Source of the DNA: an uncultured Desulfatitalea sp. | Lineage (GTDB): Bacteria > Desulfobacterota > Desulfobacteria > Desulfobacterales > Desulfosarcinaceae | Assembly: GCA_937868765.1 (NCBI GenBank) | Contig: CALMNL010000006.1 | Location: 248,001 to 312,000 of the forward strand | Reading direction: 5' to 3' | DNA: 64,000 nucleotides | Part shown: in pieces, positions 27,529 through 36,084 of the stretch | Position numbering within the stretch: position 1 is the stretch's first letter | Layout: every line of letters starts with the position of its first letter | The notes under the pieces: generated by a model | Told to the model about the DNA's origin: nothing | Database searches by the model: none | Seen by the model: only the letters and a program-made list of their open reading frames with translations | Position numbers and translations under genes: made by a program

Positions 27529-28158
27529 TCAAGCGTGCGGTAATGGCGGGACCCAGACGATGGAAAGCGCGATCCAGCCGCCGGGGAATTCCAGATCGGA
27601 CAGACGGTCAGGAGAAAGTTCCCGACCATTCCATTGGCAGGTCTCGATGGGTAAAGAGGGCGCGGCTGCGATGCGCGAGACGATGGGGGACAGGGCCCCG
27701 CCATCAACCCATACGCCCTGGGACAGCAGGTGCGGTCCAAGCTCCTCGGCCACCAGGTTGAACAACTTCAGGGTGATCACGGTCTCTTGCATGCCGCCTT
27801 TCGAAGGGGCGTCGGCGTGATGGGAGATGTCTTCGCGAAAGGCGGACAACACGCCTCCCTTGCGGAAGGTGGCGCCCACGAGGCCGGGCATGGCCGCCGA
27901 AAGCGCCAGCACCGCATCGGCCGGAACAATGACCTGCTCGGTGCGGTCCACGGCCCGGTGATTCAGAAAAATGGTTTGAATGCGTTGGGCGACATATTCC
28001 GGCGCAATGGCGAGCTGACGGCACAGCAGATCCATCAGGGGGATGTCCTGGATGGTTTTGATGCCCACCCCGCTGCTGAATAAGGGGCTGAAATGATCGG
28101 CAGCGGCCTGGGCCAGGCGCATGACAAGAGCGGCGGCGGGTTGCATCATCATTAGCAT
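27529..28158 (-). CDS. uncharacterised protein following the AOR gene
   Basis: Up to 209 residues from the ATG at 28158; several neighbouring ATGs (MLMMMQ) make the exact start uncertain, and no ribosome-binding site is seen. It has no signal peptide or membrane segment. The central stretch (IFLNHRAVDRTEQVIVPADA, then VLALSAAMPGLVGA) looks like the second half of a beta-grasp fold of MoaD/ThiS type, but there is no C-terminal GG. It lies 55 bases downstream of AOR on the same strand, behind a GC-rich hairpin. A role in cofactor delivery or regulation of AOR is possible, but this is inference only. Confidence 0.7.
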   Translation of the reverse strand: MLMMMQPAAALVMRLAQAAADHFSPLFSSGVGIKTIQDIPLMDLLCRQLAIAPEYVAQRIQTIFLNHRAVDRTEQVIVPADAVLALSAAMPGLVGATFRKGGVLSAFREDISHHADAPSKGGMQETVITLKLFNLVAEELGPHLLSQGVWVDGGALSPIVSRIAAAPSLPIETCQWNGRELSPDRLSDLEFPGGWIALSIVWVPPLPHA

Positions 28159-28164
28159 ACGAAA

Positions 28165-28186
28165 GGGGCGCCGCGGACGGCGCCCC
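28165..28186 (-). terminator. GC-rich hairpin between AOR and its downstream gene
   Basis: A 9-bp perfect stem (28165-28173 with 28178-28186) with a 4-nt loop. On the minus strand it is followed only by TTTCGT, so it may reduce rather than stop transcription into the downstream gene, or act as an mRNA 3'-end stabiliser. Confidence 0.5.
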
Positions 28187-28213
28187 CGATGAGTATGGGT
28201 GCGCTTTGGTGCA

Positions 28214-29956
28214 TTAAAAATTGAAAACCTGATCCAACTCCTCGTCGCTGACGTCGAAGGTTACCTTGTGAGGTGTCAGCGGTTCGGTCTTGAAGTAATT
28301 GGGCAGTCGGTCATGAATTTTTGTCAGGCCGGCGGCCCGGTTGAAATCCCTCTCCAGCTTGAGGATGGATTTGCCCAGATTGGAGACATCGTCGGCCGTC
28401 AGGCTCAGGCCGGTAAAGCCATTGATCAAGTCCAGCAGGGCCTGGAAGGTCTCGGGCTGATCGAGAATGGCGAAGGCGATGAAGAGGCACATGCCCGTGC
28501 TGTCGATGGCCGTGGTGGCCACCTGCAGATTGCGCGACAGCTCCACCTGGCCCTGGGGTTTGAGCGGATTGACAGTGCCGCCCACCCCGAGCACATTGGC
28601 GGTTACGGCATACCCCGCAGTGTGGTCTGCGCCCATGGTGGTCGTGGCGTAAGTCACACCAATGCCTTTGACCGCCCGCGGGTCGTAAGCCGGCATGGAC
28701 TGACCTTTGACGACGGGAACCCGCTCGATGCCGAACACCTTGCCGGTGACCGCCGCGCCGCTGCCCAGGATGCGGCCCAGGGGCGTTCCCTGACCGATTT
28801 CCTTGATCAGGCGGATGGCCGCCTGGGCATCGCCGAATTTGGCCAGCCCTGCTTCCATGGCCACGGCGATGGTCGCGCCCATCTCGATGGTATCCAGGCC
28901 GAAATCATCATCCATGCGGTCCAGCTGGGCAATGGCGTCCAAGTCGTCGATGCCGCAATTGCCGCCATGGGCCCAGACGGTCTCATACTCCGGCTGTTTG
29001 GTGACAAAACGGCCGTTCTTGTCATAAAATGTGCCCGAGCAGCGAATTACGCAGCCGCGGTGGCAGCCGTGGGTGGCCGAACCTTCGCCCCCGCGCTCGT
29101 TTTCCAGCTTGGCCTGGGCTTCGCCGCTGATCTTGGCGGCACCCTCGAACTGGCCTTCCTTGAAATTGCGGGTGGGATAACCACCGGCTTCATTGATGAC
29201 GTTGGTCAACACATTGGTGCCGAAGGCCGGCAGGCCCTGGCCGGTGACCGGATGCTTGCGCAGGCCGGCCGTGAACTCCTTGTTGGCGGCTTTGAATTTA
29301 TCAGGGTCCTTGGGCGAGCGCATCTGGGTGCCGGCATCGTCGATGACAATCACCTTGACCCCTTTGGCTCCCATGACCGCACCGACCCCGCCGCGTCCGG
29401 CATGGCGCGTGGGTCGCAGTTCCATGTCGGTGAAGGCCACGGAGGCTGCGCTCAGCTTCATCTCTCCGGCCGGACCGATGGAAATGCAGCCGATCTTCTC
29501 GCCATGCTGGGCTTTCATCTTCTCCACCAGGTCGTAGTTCCCGAGCATCTTGAGTTCATTGGCCGGTGAGATGGTGACCCCGTCCTTGTTGATCAACACC
29601 TTGTACAGGGTGTCATCTTTGGGTTTGCCTTCCAGAATGATGGCCGCGTAGCCGAGCCGGGCAAGCATCTGGGAGGGTTGTCCCCCGGAATTGGCTTCTT
29701 TGATGCCGCCGGTCAACGGGCTCTTGCAGCCCACCGAAATTCGTCCGGACATGGCTGCTGCCGATCCGCTGAGCAATCCCGGCGCGATGACCAGCTTGTT
29801 CTCAGCGCTGAGGGCATGGCATGTGGGGGGGACCTCTTTGGCAACAACCGTCGAGGTCATGGCGCGACCGCCCAGCCCGGCGTAGGCACCCAGCGGTTCG
29901 GTTTTGAGTTCGGGGCCTTTGGCGCTTCCCATGTTGATCCGCAAGATTTTGTCCAT
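28214..29956 (-). CDS. aor: tungsten-type aldehyde ferredoxin oxidoreductase
   Basis: The protein has 580 residues and starts behind AAGGAGG. It has the AOR layout: an N-terminal beta domain binding the bis-pterin cofactor (GGRAMTST, SGRISVGCKSPLTGG), then SIGPAGEMK and HAGRGGVGAVMGAKGVK. The 4Fe-4S ligands are probably Cys298, Cys302 and Cys306 (CHRGCVIRC) plus Cys490. The first spacing is CX3C where the archaeal type has CX2C. It oxidises aldehydes to acids, or the reverse, with ferredoxin. The two MoeA genes at 52.7-55.8 kb could serve its cofactor. A candidate promoter lies about 110 bases upstream. Confidence 0.93.
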   Translation of the reverse strand: MDKILRINMGSAKGPELKTEPLGAYAGLGGRAMTSTVVAKEVPPTCHALSAENKLVIAPGLLSGSAAAMSGRISVGCKSPLTGGIKEANSGGQPSQMLARLGYAAIILEGKPKDDTLYKVLINKDGVTISPANELKMLGNYDLVEKMKAQHGEKIGCISIGPAGEMKLSAASVAFTDMELRPTRHAGRGGVGAVMGAKGVKVIVIDDAGTQMRSPKDPDKFKAANKEFTAGLRKHPVTGQGLPAFGTNVLTNVINEAGGYPTRNFKEGQFEGAAKISGEAQAKLENERGGEGSATHGCHRGCVIRCSGTFYDKNGRFVTKQPEYETVWAHGGNCGIDDLDAIAQLDRMDDDFGLDTIEMGATIAVAMEAGLAKFGDAQAAIRLIKEIGQGTPLGRILGSGAAVTGKVFGIERVPVVKGQSMPAYDPRAVKGIGVTYATTTMGADHTAGYAVTANVLGVGGTVNPLKPQGQVELSRNLQVATTAIDSTGMCLFIAFAILDQPETFQALLDLINGFTGLSLTADDVSNLGKSILKLERDFNRAAGLTKIHDRLPNYFKTEPLTPHKVTFDVSDEELDQVFNF

Positions 29957-30065
29957 GTCATGCCTCCTTTTTTAGGATGTCAGAAGACGTTCACCTGCGC
30001 GCTCGTTGAGCAGCCATTACCGGCGCGGTGGTTGCTGATGGTCGAATGGGCACCGCATAAAACTG

Positions 30066-30094
30066 TAAGTATGAGTATTTTGAGGTGATGTCAA
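30066..30094 (-). promoter_or_regulatory. possible AOR promoter
   Basis: On the minus strand TTGACA (30094-30089) is followed after 17 bases by TACTTA (30071-30066). CATACT at 15-base spacing is an alternative -10. The -35 is perfect and the -10 weak. Confidence 0.4.
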
Positions 30095-30254
30095 GAATTA
30101 CGAGGAATGACAATGGGAGGGTCCATACCTCTTTTGGGGGTAGCTTGCGGTACTTCCGGGAAACGGCTGGAAGCTCAGGCAGGTAGGTTGTAATTGCTGG
30201 AGGTCAAAGCGCCCCGGCTTACTGAAAACGAGCTCCCCTCAAAAAGAACGATTC

Positions 30255-30294
30255 ATAAAAAAAGAACCGGTGGTGCTGGGGACACCACCGGTTC
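30255..30294 (-). terminator. serC terminator
   Basis: A perfect 12-bp stem (30264-30275 with 30283-30294) with a 7-nt loop is followed on the minus strand by a run of seven T. Confidence 0.88.
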
Positions 30295-30326
30295 GCATGC
30301 GTCTGCGGAATATTGATTGAAGCCAA

Positions 30327-31415
30327 TCAGCCGTTTTTCCGGGCGAACGTTTTCATGAATTCCACCAGGGATTCCACGGCTTTTTCGGAAGTAGCGTTAT
30401 AGATCGAGGCCCGGCAGCCGCCCACGGAGCGGTGGCCCTTGAGCCCGCCCATGTCATTGGCGGTGGCTTCGGCGATAAATTTCTTCTCCAGCTCTTCACT
30501 GGGCAGCCGGAACGTGACGTTCATCATGGATCGGCTGTCCTTGTCCGCCGTGCCGCGGTAAAAATCGCTCTGGTCGAAGAGGTTATAAAGCATGGCGGCT
30601 TTCTTCCGGTTGATCGCCTCCATTTTCTCAAGGCCGCCCACCGTCTCCTCCAGCCACTTGAGCACCAGCTGGGCGGTATAGATGGAGAAGCAGGGAGGTG
30701 TGTTGTACATGGAATTCTGCTCGGTATGGGTCGTGTATTTGAGCATGGTGGGAAGGTTGCCCTGTTCAAGTTTGAGCAGGTCGTCGCGCACCACCGCCAG
30801 GCAGACACCGGCCGGTCCCATGTTTTTCTGGGCGCCGGCATAGATCAAACCGAAGCGGCTGGCATCGAAGGGGCGGGAGAAGATGTCCGAAGACATGTCG
30901 GCCACCAATGGGACGCTGCCGGTATCCGGAAACTCGGCCCACTGGGTTCCCTTGATGGTATTGTTGGAGGTGATGTGCACATATGTGGCATCTTTGGTAA
31001 AAGAGATATTCTTGGGGATGTAGGCGAAATTGCGATCTTCGGAAGAGGCCACGACCTTGATGTTCTTACCCAGAAGTTTGGCTTCCTTGATGGCTTTGGT
31101 GGACCATGTGCCGGTGTTGACATAGTCGGCGCTGCGGCCCTCTCCCAGGAAATTCATGGGAATCATGGCAAATTGCATGCTGGCGCCACCCTGGAGGAAG
31201 ACGACTTTGTAGCGATCGTCCAAATTGAGCAGCCGTTTGACCCGCGCGACGGCATCGTTGATCACTTCCTCGAACCACTTGGAACGGTGGCTGATTTCGG
31301 TGATGGACATACCCGATCCTTTGAAATCCAGAAAATCTCTTTGAATCTCTTCCAGTACGCTTTGGGGCAGGGCCGCTGGTCCGGCGTTGAAGTTAAAAAT
31401 CCGTTTCGGGCTCAT
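30327..31415 (-). CDS. serC: phosphoserine aminotransferase
   Basis: The protein has 362 residues from ATG 31415 (GGAGG upstream). It is a class V PLP enzyme of the SerC family: FNFNAGPAALPQSVLEE at the start, SHRSKWFEE, FLQGGASMQFAMIPMN, and the PLP lysine in YAGAQKNMGPAG. HRSVGGCRASIYNA near the end binds substrate. It converts 3-phosphohydroxypyruvate to phosphoserine. The gene stands alone with its own terminator; serA and serB are not in the window. Confidence 0.96.
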   Translation of the reverse strand: MSPKRIFNFNAGPAALPQSVLEEIQRDFLDFKGSGMSITEISHRSKWFEEVINDAVARVKRLLNLDDRYKVVFLQGGASMQFAMIPMNFLGEGRSADYVNTGTWSTKAIKEAKLLGKNIKVVASSEDRNFAYIPKNISFTKDATYVHITSNNTIKGTQWAEFPDTGSVPLVADMSSDIFSRPFDASRFGLIYAGAQKNMGPAGVCLAVVRDDLLKLEQGNLPTMLKYTTHTEQNSMYNTPPCFSIYTAQLVLKWLEETVGGLEKMEAINRKKAAMLYNLFDQSDFYRGTADKDSRSMMNVTFRLPSEELEKKFIAEATANDMGGLKGHRSVGGCRASIYNATSEKAVESLVEFMKTFARKNG

Positions 31416-31580
31416 TATATTGACCTCCATGTCATCTGAATTTTCGCCGTCAGGAGAGGCTGGCAGCATTCGATTTGATACACGAAATTGCCTTTTATCA
31501 TTGAATTCGGCCTTTAAGTCAATAAGAAAAACCGCTGCTGTGCGGCCTGGAGACATGTCTGAAAATGATCCCGGGCAGCC

Positions 31581-31615
31581 AAAATAAGAGGGCCTCGCAA
31601 CCGCGAAGCCCCCTC
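31581..31615 (-). terminator. terminator of the secreted acidic protein gene
   Basis: On the minus strand an imperfect stem GAGGGGGCTTCGC / GCGAGGCCCTC with a GGTT loop is followed by TTATTTT. Confidence 0.7.
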
Positions 31616-31647
31616 GTGTTCAGCTGCTTTTTGGGTCGAATCAGAAA

Positions 31648-32367
31648 TCAGTATGGCATGCCGTTGTATGGCGGATTTTCATCCGTCGGTGGTTCGCTTT
31701 CGGGATCGGTCGGTTGCGTCTCGTCTCCGTTGTCCCCGGTCTCCCCGCCTTGATCCACGACCTCGCCGCTTTCATCGGCGGGGCTCTCTTCTTCCGCTGG
31801 CGGTGTGACCTCCGGTTCGGGAGCCGGGCATCCATCGGTGTCCGTGAACCGAATCAATTGGTTGCCAACCAGATTGGCACGGCTCTCGGGATCGAAGAGA
31901 ACCCCTTCTTCACAATCCGCATCCTCGCTGGGTACAAGCATGATCATGGCGCCATTGGAGAAGTTGGGATCCTCTGCCACCGGAAGGCTGCAGATATCGG
32001 CCTTGGCGGTGATGTTGAGAAAGCCGGCCCGGTTGGTGGTGCCCTGGCCCAGGCAGGTCGTCGGGGCCGCATCGCCGGGGTAATAGACCAGCGTATAGGC
32101 CTGTCTACGCTGCAGGTTGAATCCGTTCAAGGTAAATTCGAACTGGCTGCCCGATTTTTTGTAGCTCATCATGCCCCATGAGAAGAAGAGGGGCATCCTG
32201 CGATGAGTCTCCAGCACCTGGGGAAGGAAATATACATGCCCAACGGGCGAGCGCTGGGACCAATAGGGGATGTGGTTGTGCCGGGGCGGTGCGGCCGGCG
32301 CGGCCGTGGCCAGCACCAGGGTCACGACCATGGTCAAGAGGAAAGAAGAACAAAGTTTGCTACGCAT
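31648..32367 (-). CDS. secreted protein with acidic proline-rich tail
   Basis: The protein has 239 residues. The signal peptide (residues 1-25, cleavage after APA) precedes a ~150-residue beta-rich domain with three Cys (TTCLGQG, DICSLP, ADCEEG). The last ~65 residues are nearly all Pro, Glu, Asp, Gly, Ser and Thr and should be disordered. I do not recognise the family. The composition suggests an extracytoplasmic protein, possibly binding cations (inference). It has its own terminator and is divergent from hisD across a 387-bp gap. Confidence 0.7.
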   Translation of the reverse strand: MRSKLCSSFLLTMVVTLVLATAAPAAPPRHNHIPYWSQRSPVGHVYFLPQVLETHRRMPLFFSWGMMSYKKSGSQFEFTLNGFNLQRRQAYTLVYYPGDAAPTTCLGQGTTNRAGFLNITAKADICSLPVAEDPNFSNGAMIMLVPSEDADCEEGVLFDPESRANLVGNQLIRFTDTDGCPAPEPEVTPPAEEESPADESGEVVDQGGETGDNGDETQPTDPESEPPTDENPPYNGMPY

Positions 32368-32517
32368 ACATCAGCTCCATTCAGTTTGGGGTGAGTCCGA
32401 TCCGGAACAAGAAGCAATCCAGTATCCCTCCTGCAAGTGCGGTCAGGGGTTGTGACCGCTCGCTTGAATTTGCGGGAAAAGGGGAGCAAGGCCTGTGCCG
32501 TTCTCTCTCCAGTTTTG

Positions 32518-32536
32518 TATTATGATAATGATATCG
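32518..32536. promoter_or_regulatory. possible Fur box
   Basis: TATTATGATAATGATATCG contains consecutive GATAAT-like hexamers and matches 12 of 19 positions of the classical Fur consensus. It is in the divergent gap; no iron gene flanks it, so confidence is low. Confidence 0.3.
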
Positions 32537-32700
32537 AAATGTTGTTGATGTGTGGCGAGTCGGGTCGGCCACTGAAAAGTTGCAAAAATGGGCATTTTTA
32601 TATACATCCGGTGTATCCTTCCGTATTCCCCCGTGTGGAATGGCGGTCGGCTTCGCGGCCTCGGGATGCGTCGCGATTTCACGGCCGTCTCTGTTCGGGC

Positions 32701-32729
32701 TTGACACCCATCCGTGAATTCCTCATATT
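32701..32729 (+). promoter_or_regulatory. sigma70 promoter of hisD
   Basis: TTGACA (32701-32706), 17-base spacer, CATATT (32724-32729); about 25 bases before the hisD ATG. Confidence 0.65.
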
Positions 32730-32754
32730 CCGGCTCCAAAGGAAAGGGGATGGC

Positions 32755-34065
32755 ATGATGAAGATTTTTGAGTATCCTTCCGAGGCGGCTGCCAAACGCC
32801 TCGGAAGCATCGTGGGACGCGGATTGGCTTACAGCCGCAAGGAGCTGAATGCCGTCCAGCGGATACTGGAAGAGGTCCGCGCGAAAGGCGATGAAGCTTT
32901 ATTGGCGTATACGCGCAAATACGATGCGCCCCGAATGGCGCTTTCCCAGGTAGAAGTAACTGCCGAAGAGATATCCCAGGCGATGCAGAAGGTGGATCGT
33001 GCTTTCAAGAAAGCGCTGAAACGGGCGGCGGATCAGATCGCCGCTTTTCACCAGAAACAGATGCCTCGTGCCTGGGTCGATGCGCCGCGTCAGGGCACCT
33101 TTCTCGGCCAGATGGTTCACCCGGTGGACGTTGCGGGCGTGTATGTGCCGGGAGGCAAGGGCGGTGAGACCCCCCTGGTCTCATCGGTCCTCATGGGCGC
33201 CATCCCAGCCAAGATCGCAGGGGTGCCCAAGATCATCATGGTGACGCCGCCCACCCGCGACGGCGGGGTCAGTCCCTATCTGCTGGCAGCCGCCCAGAAG
33301 GCGGGTGTCGACAAGGTTTACAAAGCCGGGAGCGCCTGGGCCATAGCGGCCATGGCCTTTGGAACGGCCACCATTCCCAGGGTGGATGTCATCGTCGGTC
33401 CCGGCAACATTTATGTGACCCTGGCCAAGAAGCTGGTGGCCGGCATGGTGCAGATCGACATGATCGCCGGCCCCAGCGAAGTGCTGGTGATTGCTGACGC
33501 GCAGGCCGATCCGGAGTTCGTGGCCGCTGATCTGCTCTCCCAGGCCGAGCACGACCCCAGGGCCTCGGCGGTACTGTTGACCAATGACAGGGCGCTGGCC
33601 GAAGCGGTGCGCAATGCCATCGCACGACAGGTCGCCCAATTGCCGCGCCGCGAGATTGCCGAGCAATCCCTGGGAGCTTACGGTGCCCTCATCGTGGTGC
33701 CGGACATGGACGCGGCCATTGAGCTGGCCAACCGCATCGCCCCCGAACATCTCGAACTCCAGGTGCGCGAGCCCTTCGCTTTCATCGGCCGCATCCGACA
33801 TGCCGGCGCCATTTTCCTGGGGGATTATACCCCCGAACCGGTGGGCGATTATGTGGCCGGCCCCAACCACGTGCTGCCCACGGCCGGAACCGCTCGATTC
33901 TCCTCGGCCCTTTCGGTTCAGCATTTTCTGAAAAAAAGCAGCATCATCCATTACACCCCCGATGCGTTTCGTGCGGAGGCCAGGGATATTCTTTGTCTGG
34001 CCCGCATTGAGGGGCTGGAGGCGCATGCGCGCACCATCGACCTGAGGATGAAGAAAAAAGGTTAG
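32755..34065 (+). CDS. hisD: histidinol dehydrogenase
   Basis: The protein has 436 residues from ATG 32755, or the ATG directly after it (AGGAAAGGGGA upstream). Family motifs are PVDVAGVYVPGGKGG, VDVIVGPGNIYVTLAKK, IAGPSEVLVIAD, LLSQAEHDPRASAVL, IAPEHLEL and VGDYVAGPNHVLPTAGTARF. The last includes His residues for zinc and catalysis. It makes histidine from histidinol with two NAD+. It stands alone, outside a his operon, so it may instead be an orphan paralogue, but all motifs are intact. Confidence 0.95.
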   Translation: MMKIFEYPSEAAAKRLGSIVGRGLAYSRKELNAVQRILEEVRAKGDEALLAYTRKYDAPRMALSQVEVTAEEISQAMQKVDRAFKKALKRAADQIAAFHQKQMPRAWVDAPRQGTFLGQMVHPVDVAGVYVPGGKGGETPLVSSVLMGAIPAKIAGVPKIIMVTPPTRDGGVSPYLLAAAQKAGVDKVYKAGSAWAIAAMAFGTATIPRVDVIVGPGNIYVTLAKKLVAGMVQIDMIAGPSEVLVIADAQADPEFVAADLLSQAEHDPRASAVLLTNDRALAEAVRNAIARQVAQLPRREIAEQSLGAYGALIVVPDMDAAIELANRIAPEHLELQVREPFAFIGRIRHAGAIFLGDYTPEPVGDYVAGPNHVLPTAGTARFSSALSVQHFLKKSSIIHYTPDAFRAEARDILCLARIEGLEAHARTIDLRMKKKG

Positions 34066-34091
34066 ATGTGCAGGCCCAGGCGGCGAATGGT

Positions 34092-34120
34092 TTGACACCG
34101 CGCTTGTCTGGCTTTATTCT
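34092..34120 (+). promoter_or_regulatory. sigma70 promoter for the REC/HD-GYP gene
   Basis: TTGACA (34092-34097), 17-base spacer, TATTCT (34115-34120). It implies a leader of about 215 nt before the gene at 34341. Confidence 0.55.
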
Positions 34121-34340
34121 GAAAGCCAGTCAGCGGAATGTAACTCCCAGCGCATCCACGATTTGGTTCGCCGCCGCACCTGCTCTCTCTTCCTGATTTG
34201 TTCGAATCGACGCGCAACCAGCCGTTGCGGCCTGCCCTGAAAGTCGAGATCATCCGCCGAGAGGCCGGGGGGACCTGATTGTCAGGCTCCGTGGTATCGA
34301 ACCTTTCAGACCCCTGCCGGGGCGTGGAAAGGAGGACCGG

Positions 34341-35360
34341 ATGGTCCCATCAAACCAAGAAAAATCCTTCGATATCCTGGTGGTGGACGACGAAGAGGCC
34401 ATCGGACGTATGTTGCAAGCCGGCATCCAATTGGCCGGTTACCGGTGCAGGGTGGCGGACGGCCCCCGTTCGGCTTTGCGGCTGTTGGCCGAGCACCCGG
34501 TGGACGTGATGGTGGCCGATATCCGGATGCCCGAAATGAGCGGCATCGAACTGGGGCGCATCGTCAAAGCCCGCTACGATGCCGATGTCATCATCATGAC
34601 CGGGTATGTGGACGACTTCAATTATGAAGATATCGTGCAGCAGGGGGCCAGTGATTTCATCCAGAAACCGGTTCGCATCGCCGAGTTCATCGCCCGCTTG
34701 AAACGGGTGATCGGAGAGAGGACCGCCAAGCAGGACCGGATTAAAGCCCTGCATGAACTCGAACTCAACCTGAACAAGCTGCATCGGGCCATGGATGGTA
34801 TCGTACAGGCCATATCGGTTGTGGTCGAGAAGCGTGATCCTTATACGGCCGGACACCAGCAGCGAGTGGCGGAACTGGCCTGTGCCGCGGCCCGGGAATT
34901 GGGACTGGGCGAAGACGATATCTATGGCTTGCGGATGGCCTGCGTGATCCATGATTTAGGTAAAATTACCGTACCGGACGGCATTCTGGCCAAACCCGGA
35001 CGACTGTCCGACTTGGAATACCAACTTATCAAGAATCATGTGCAGGCCGGATACGATATCCTCAAGCAGATCGAGTTCCCCTGGCCTCTTGCCAAAATCA
35101 TTTTGCAGCATCACGAGCGATTGGACGGCAGTGGTTATCCCAATGGGCTCCGGGGTGGCGATATCCTGATCCAGGCTCGCATTCTGGCAGTGGCCGATGT
35201 GTTCGAAACCATCGCCTCCCATAGGCCCTATCGCCCCTCGTTGGGAATGCAGCGGGCCGTGGACGAACTGCGCGACAACAGCGGGACGCTTTACGACCCG
35301 CAGGTGGTTTCGGTGTTCTTGCGCCTGGTCGAGGAGGGGCGCTTTCCGGATTACAATTAG
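34341..35360 (+). CDS. RpfG-like response regulator with HD-GYP phosphodiesterase domain
   Basis: The protein has 339 residues and starts behind AAAGGAGG. The receiver domain has phospho-Asp60 (VADIRMPEMSG) and IQKPV. After a short coiled coil comes the HD-GYP domain (~155-330) with HQQRV, His204-Asp205 in VIHDLGKI, and H257-H258 followed by ERLDGSGYP. It should hydrolyse cyclic di-GMP when phosphorylated. No GGDEF enzyme with an intact active site is in the window, and no partner kinase is adjacent. Confidence 0.94.
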   Translation: MVPSNQEKSFDILVVDDEEAIGRMLQAGIQLAGYRCRVADGPRSALRLLAEHPVDVMVADIRMPEMSGIELGRIVKARYDADVIIMTGYVDDFNYEDIVQQGASDFIQKPVRIAEFIARLKRVIGERTAKQDRIKALHELELNLNKLHRAMDGIVQAISVVVEKRDPYTAGHQQRVAELACAAARELGLGEDDIYGLRMACVIHDLGKITVPDGILAKPGRLSDLEYQLIKNHVQAGYDILKQIEFPWPLAKIILQHHERLDGSGYPNGLRGGDILIQARILAVADVFETIASHRPYRPSLGMQRAVDELRDNSGTLYDPQVVSVFLRLVEEGRFPDYN

Positions 35361-35457
35361 CCATCTGCCGGGGTTGGCGACGTGGCAGAAGTGAAGGTCG
35401 GATTTTGACCCGCTGCCGCGCAGGCGGGCCGCGGCCCTAATGCCTTCGAGGGGCCGA

Positions 35458-35838
35458 TTAAACAGCCGGAGCCCCCGCGGCCAGGATGTTTCCCACCATT
35501 TTTATGATACCTTCGATGCTGTTGCCCTTTTTTTCCACGAAGTAGACGCCGCCTCCACTCAGGCATCGCAACTGATCATCCGGATGACTATGTACGACAA
35601 TGGGGATTACGGGGACCCGCTGGCGCAGATGCTCGAAAAGCGCCTCGGCCTCCATATCCGGCAGGTCCAGGTCGACGATGGCTAGATCCAGGGCGGTGTG
35701 GCGATCGATCCAGAAGAGGACCTGCCGTCCACTCTCGGCCATCAGCACCTCATAGCCGGCATTGGCAAGCTCCCTTTGCAGAAAACGACGGACGTAGGGA
35801 TTACGATCAGCGATAAGTATAGTCGGCATATTTTTCAC
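35458..35838 (-). CDS. single-domain response regulator
   Basis: The protein has 126 residues from the GTG at 35838 (GAGAGG upstream; an ATG three codons later is possible). It is a receiver only: ILIADRNPYVRRFL, the phospho-Asp in LAIVDLDLPD and the conserved Lys region as FVEKKGNS. There is no output domain. It converges on the HD-GYP gene, separated by 97 bases. It could feed phosphate between proteins or act by binding. Confidence 0.85.
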   Translation of the reverse strand: MKNMPTILIADRNPYVRRFLQRELANAGYEVLMAESGRQVLFWIDRHTALDLAIVDLDLPDMEAEALFEHLRQRVPVIPIVVHSHPDDQLRCLSGGGVYFVEKKGNSIEGIIKMVGNILAAGAPAV

Positions 35839-35992
35839 CGTTTACCTCTCGAGCGCGCTAACTGCAGCCGCAGCAAACCCTGTGCCACAAGAAGTGTCCT
35901 CCTCCTCGGGGTGGAAACCCTTGACCCATGGTTTCCCGGCACCCGCCAAGGACTTGGGGCCGGCGTTTGGGATAGGCTTCAATGTCCGGAAT

Positions 35993-36009
35993 TTTTACAA
36001 TTTGTAAAA
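35993..36009. promoter_or_regulatory. perfect palindrome upstream of the divergent cyclase gene
   Basis: TTTTACAATTTGTAAAA is a perfect 17-bp palindrome, 76 bases before the ATG at 36085. It contains TTACA-N3-TGTAA, a core found again at 60948-60960. A dimeric repressor of TetR or a similar type is a likely ligand (inference). Confidence 0.55.
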
Positions 36010-36084
36010 CATCGCATATATGGACTTATGGCAGTATTTATGTTAGGTTAGCGCCACTTACAGACGTGATGCAGCGGCCCATCG

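Larger units (their letters stand above)
29957..30326. other. 370-bp intergenic region between serC and AOR genes
   Basis: No gene is seen. It holds the AOR ribosome-binding site, a possible AOR promoter (30066-30094, minus) and the serC terminator (30255-30294, minus). The ~100-nt AOR leader has GC-rich complementary stretches, but I could not match it to the molybdenum-cofactor riboswitch consensus. Confidence 0.6.
32368..32754. other. 387-bp divergent intergenic region
   Basis: It lies between the secreted protein gene and hisD. It contains a possible Fur box (32518-32536) and the hisD promoter (32701-32729). The long frame that runs in from 32437 toward hisD has no ribosome-binding site and looks non-coding until 32755. 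Confidence 0.6.

Noticed and set aside
29957-30065. AOR leader as a molybdenum/tungsten cofactor riboswitch
   Set aside because: GC-rich and able to fold, but I could not find the conserved segments of the Moco RNA motif.
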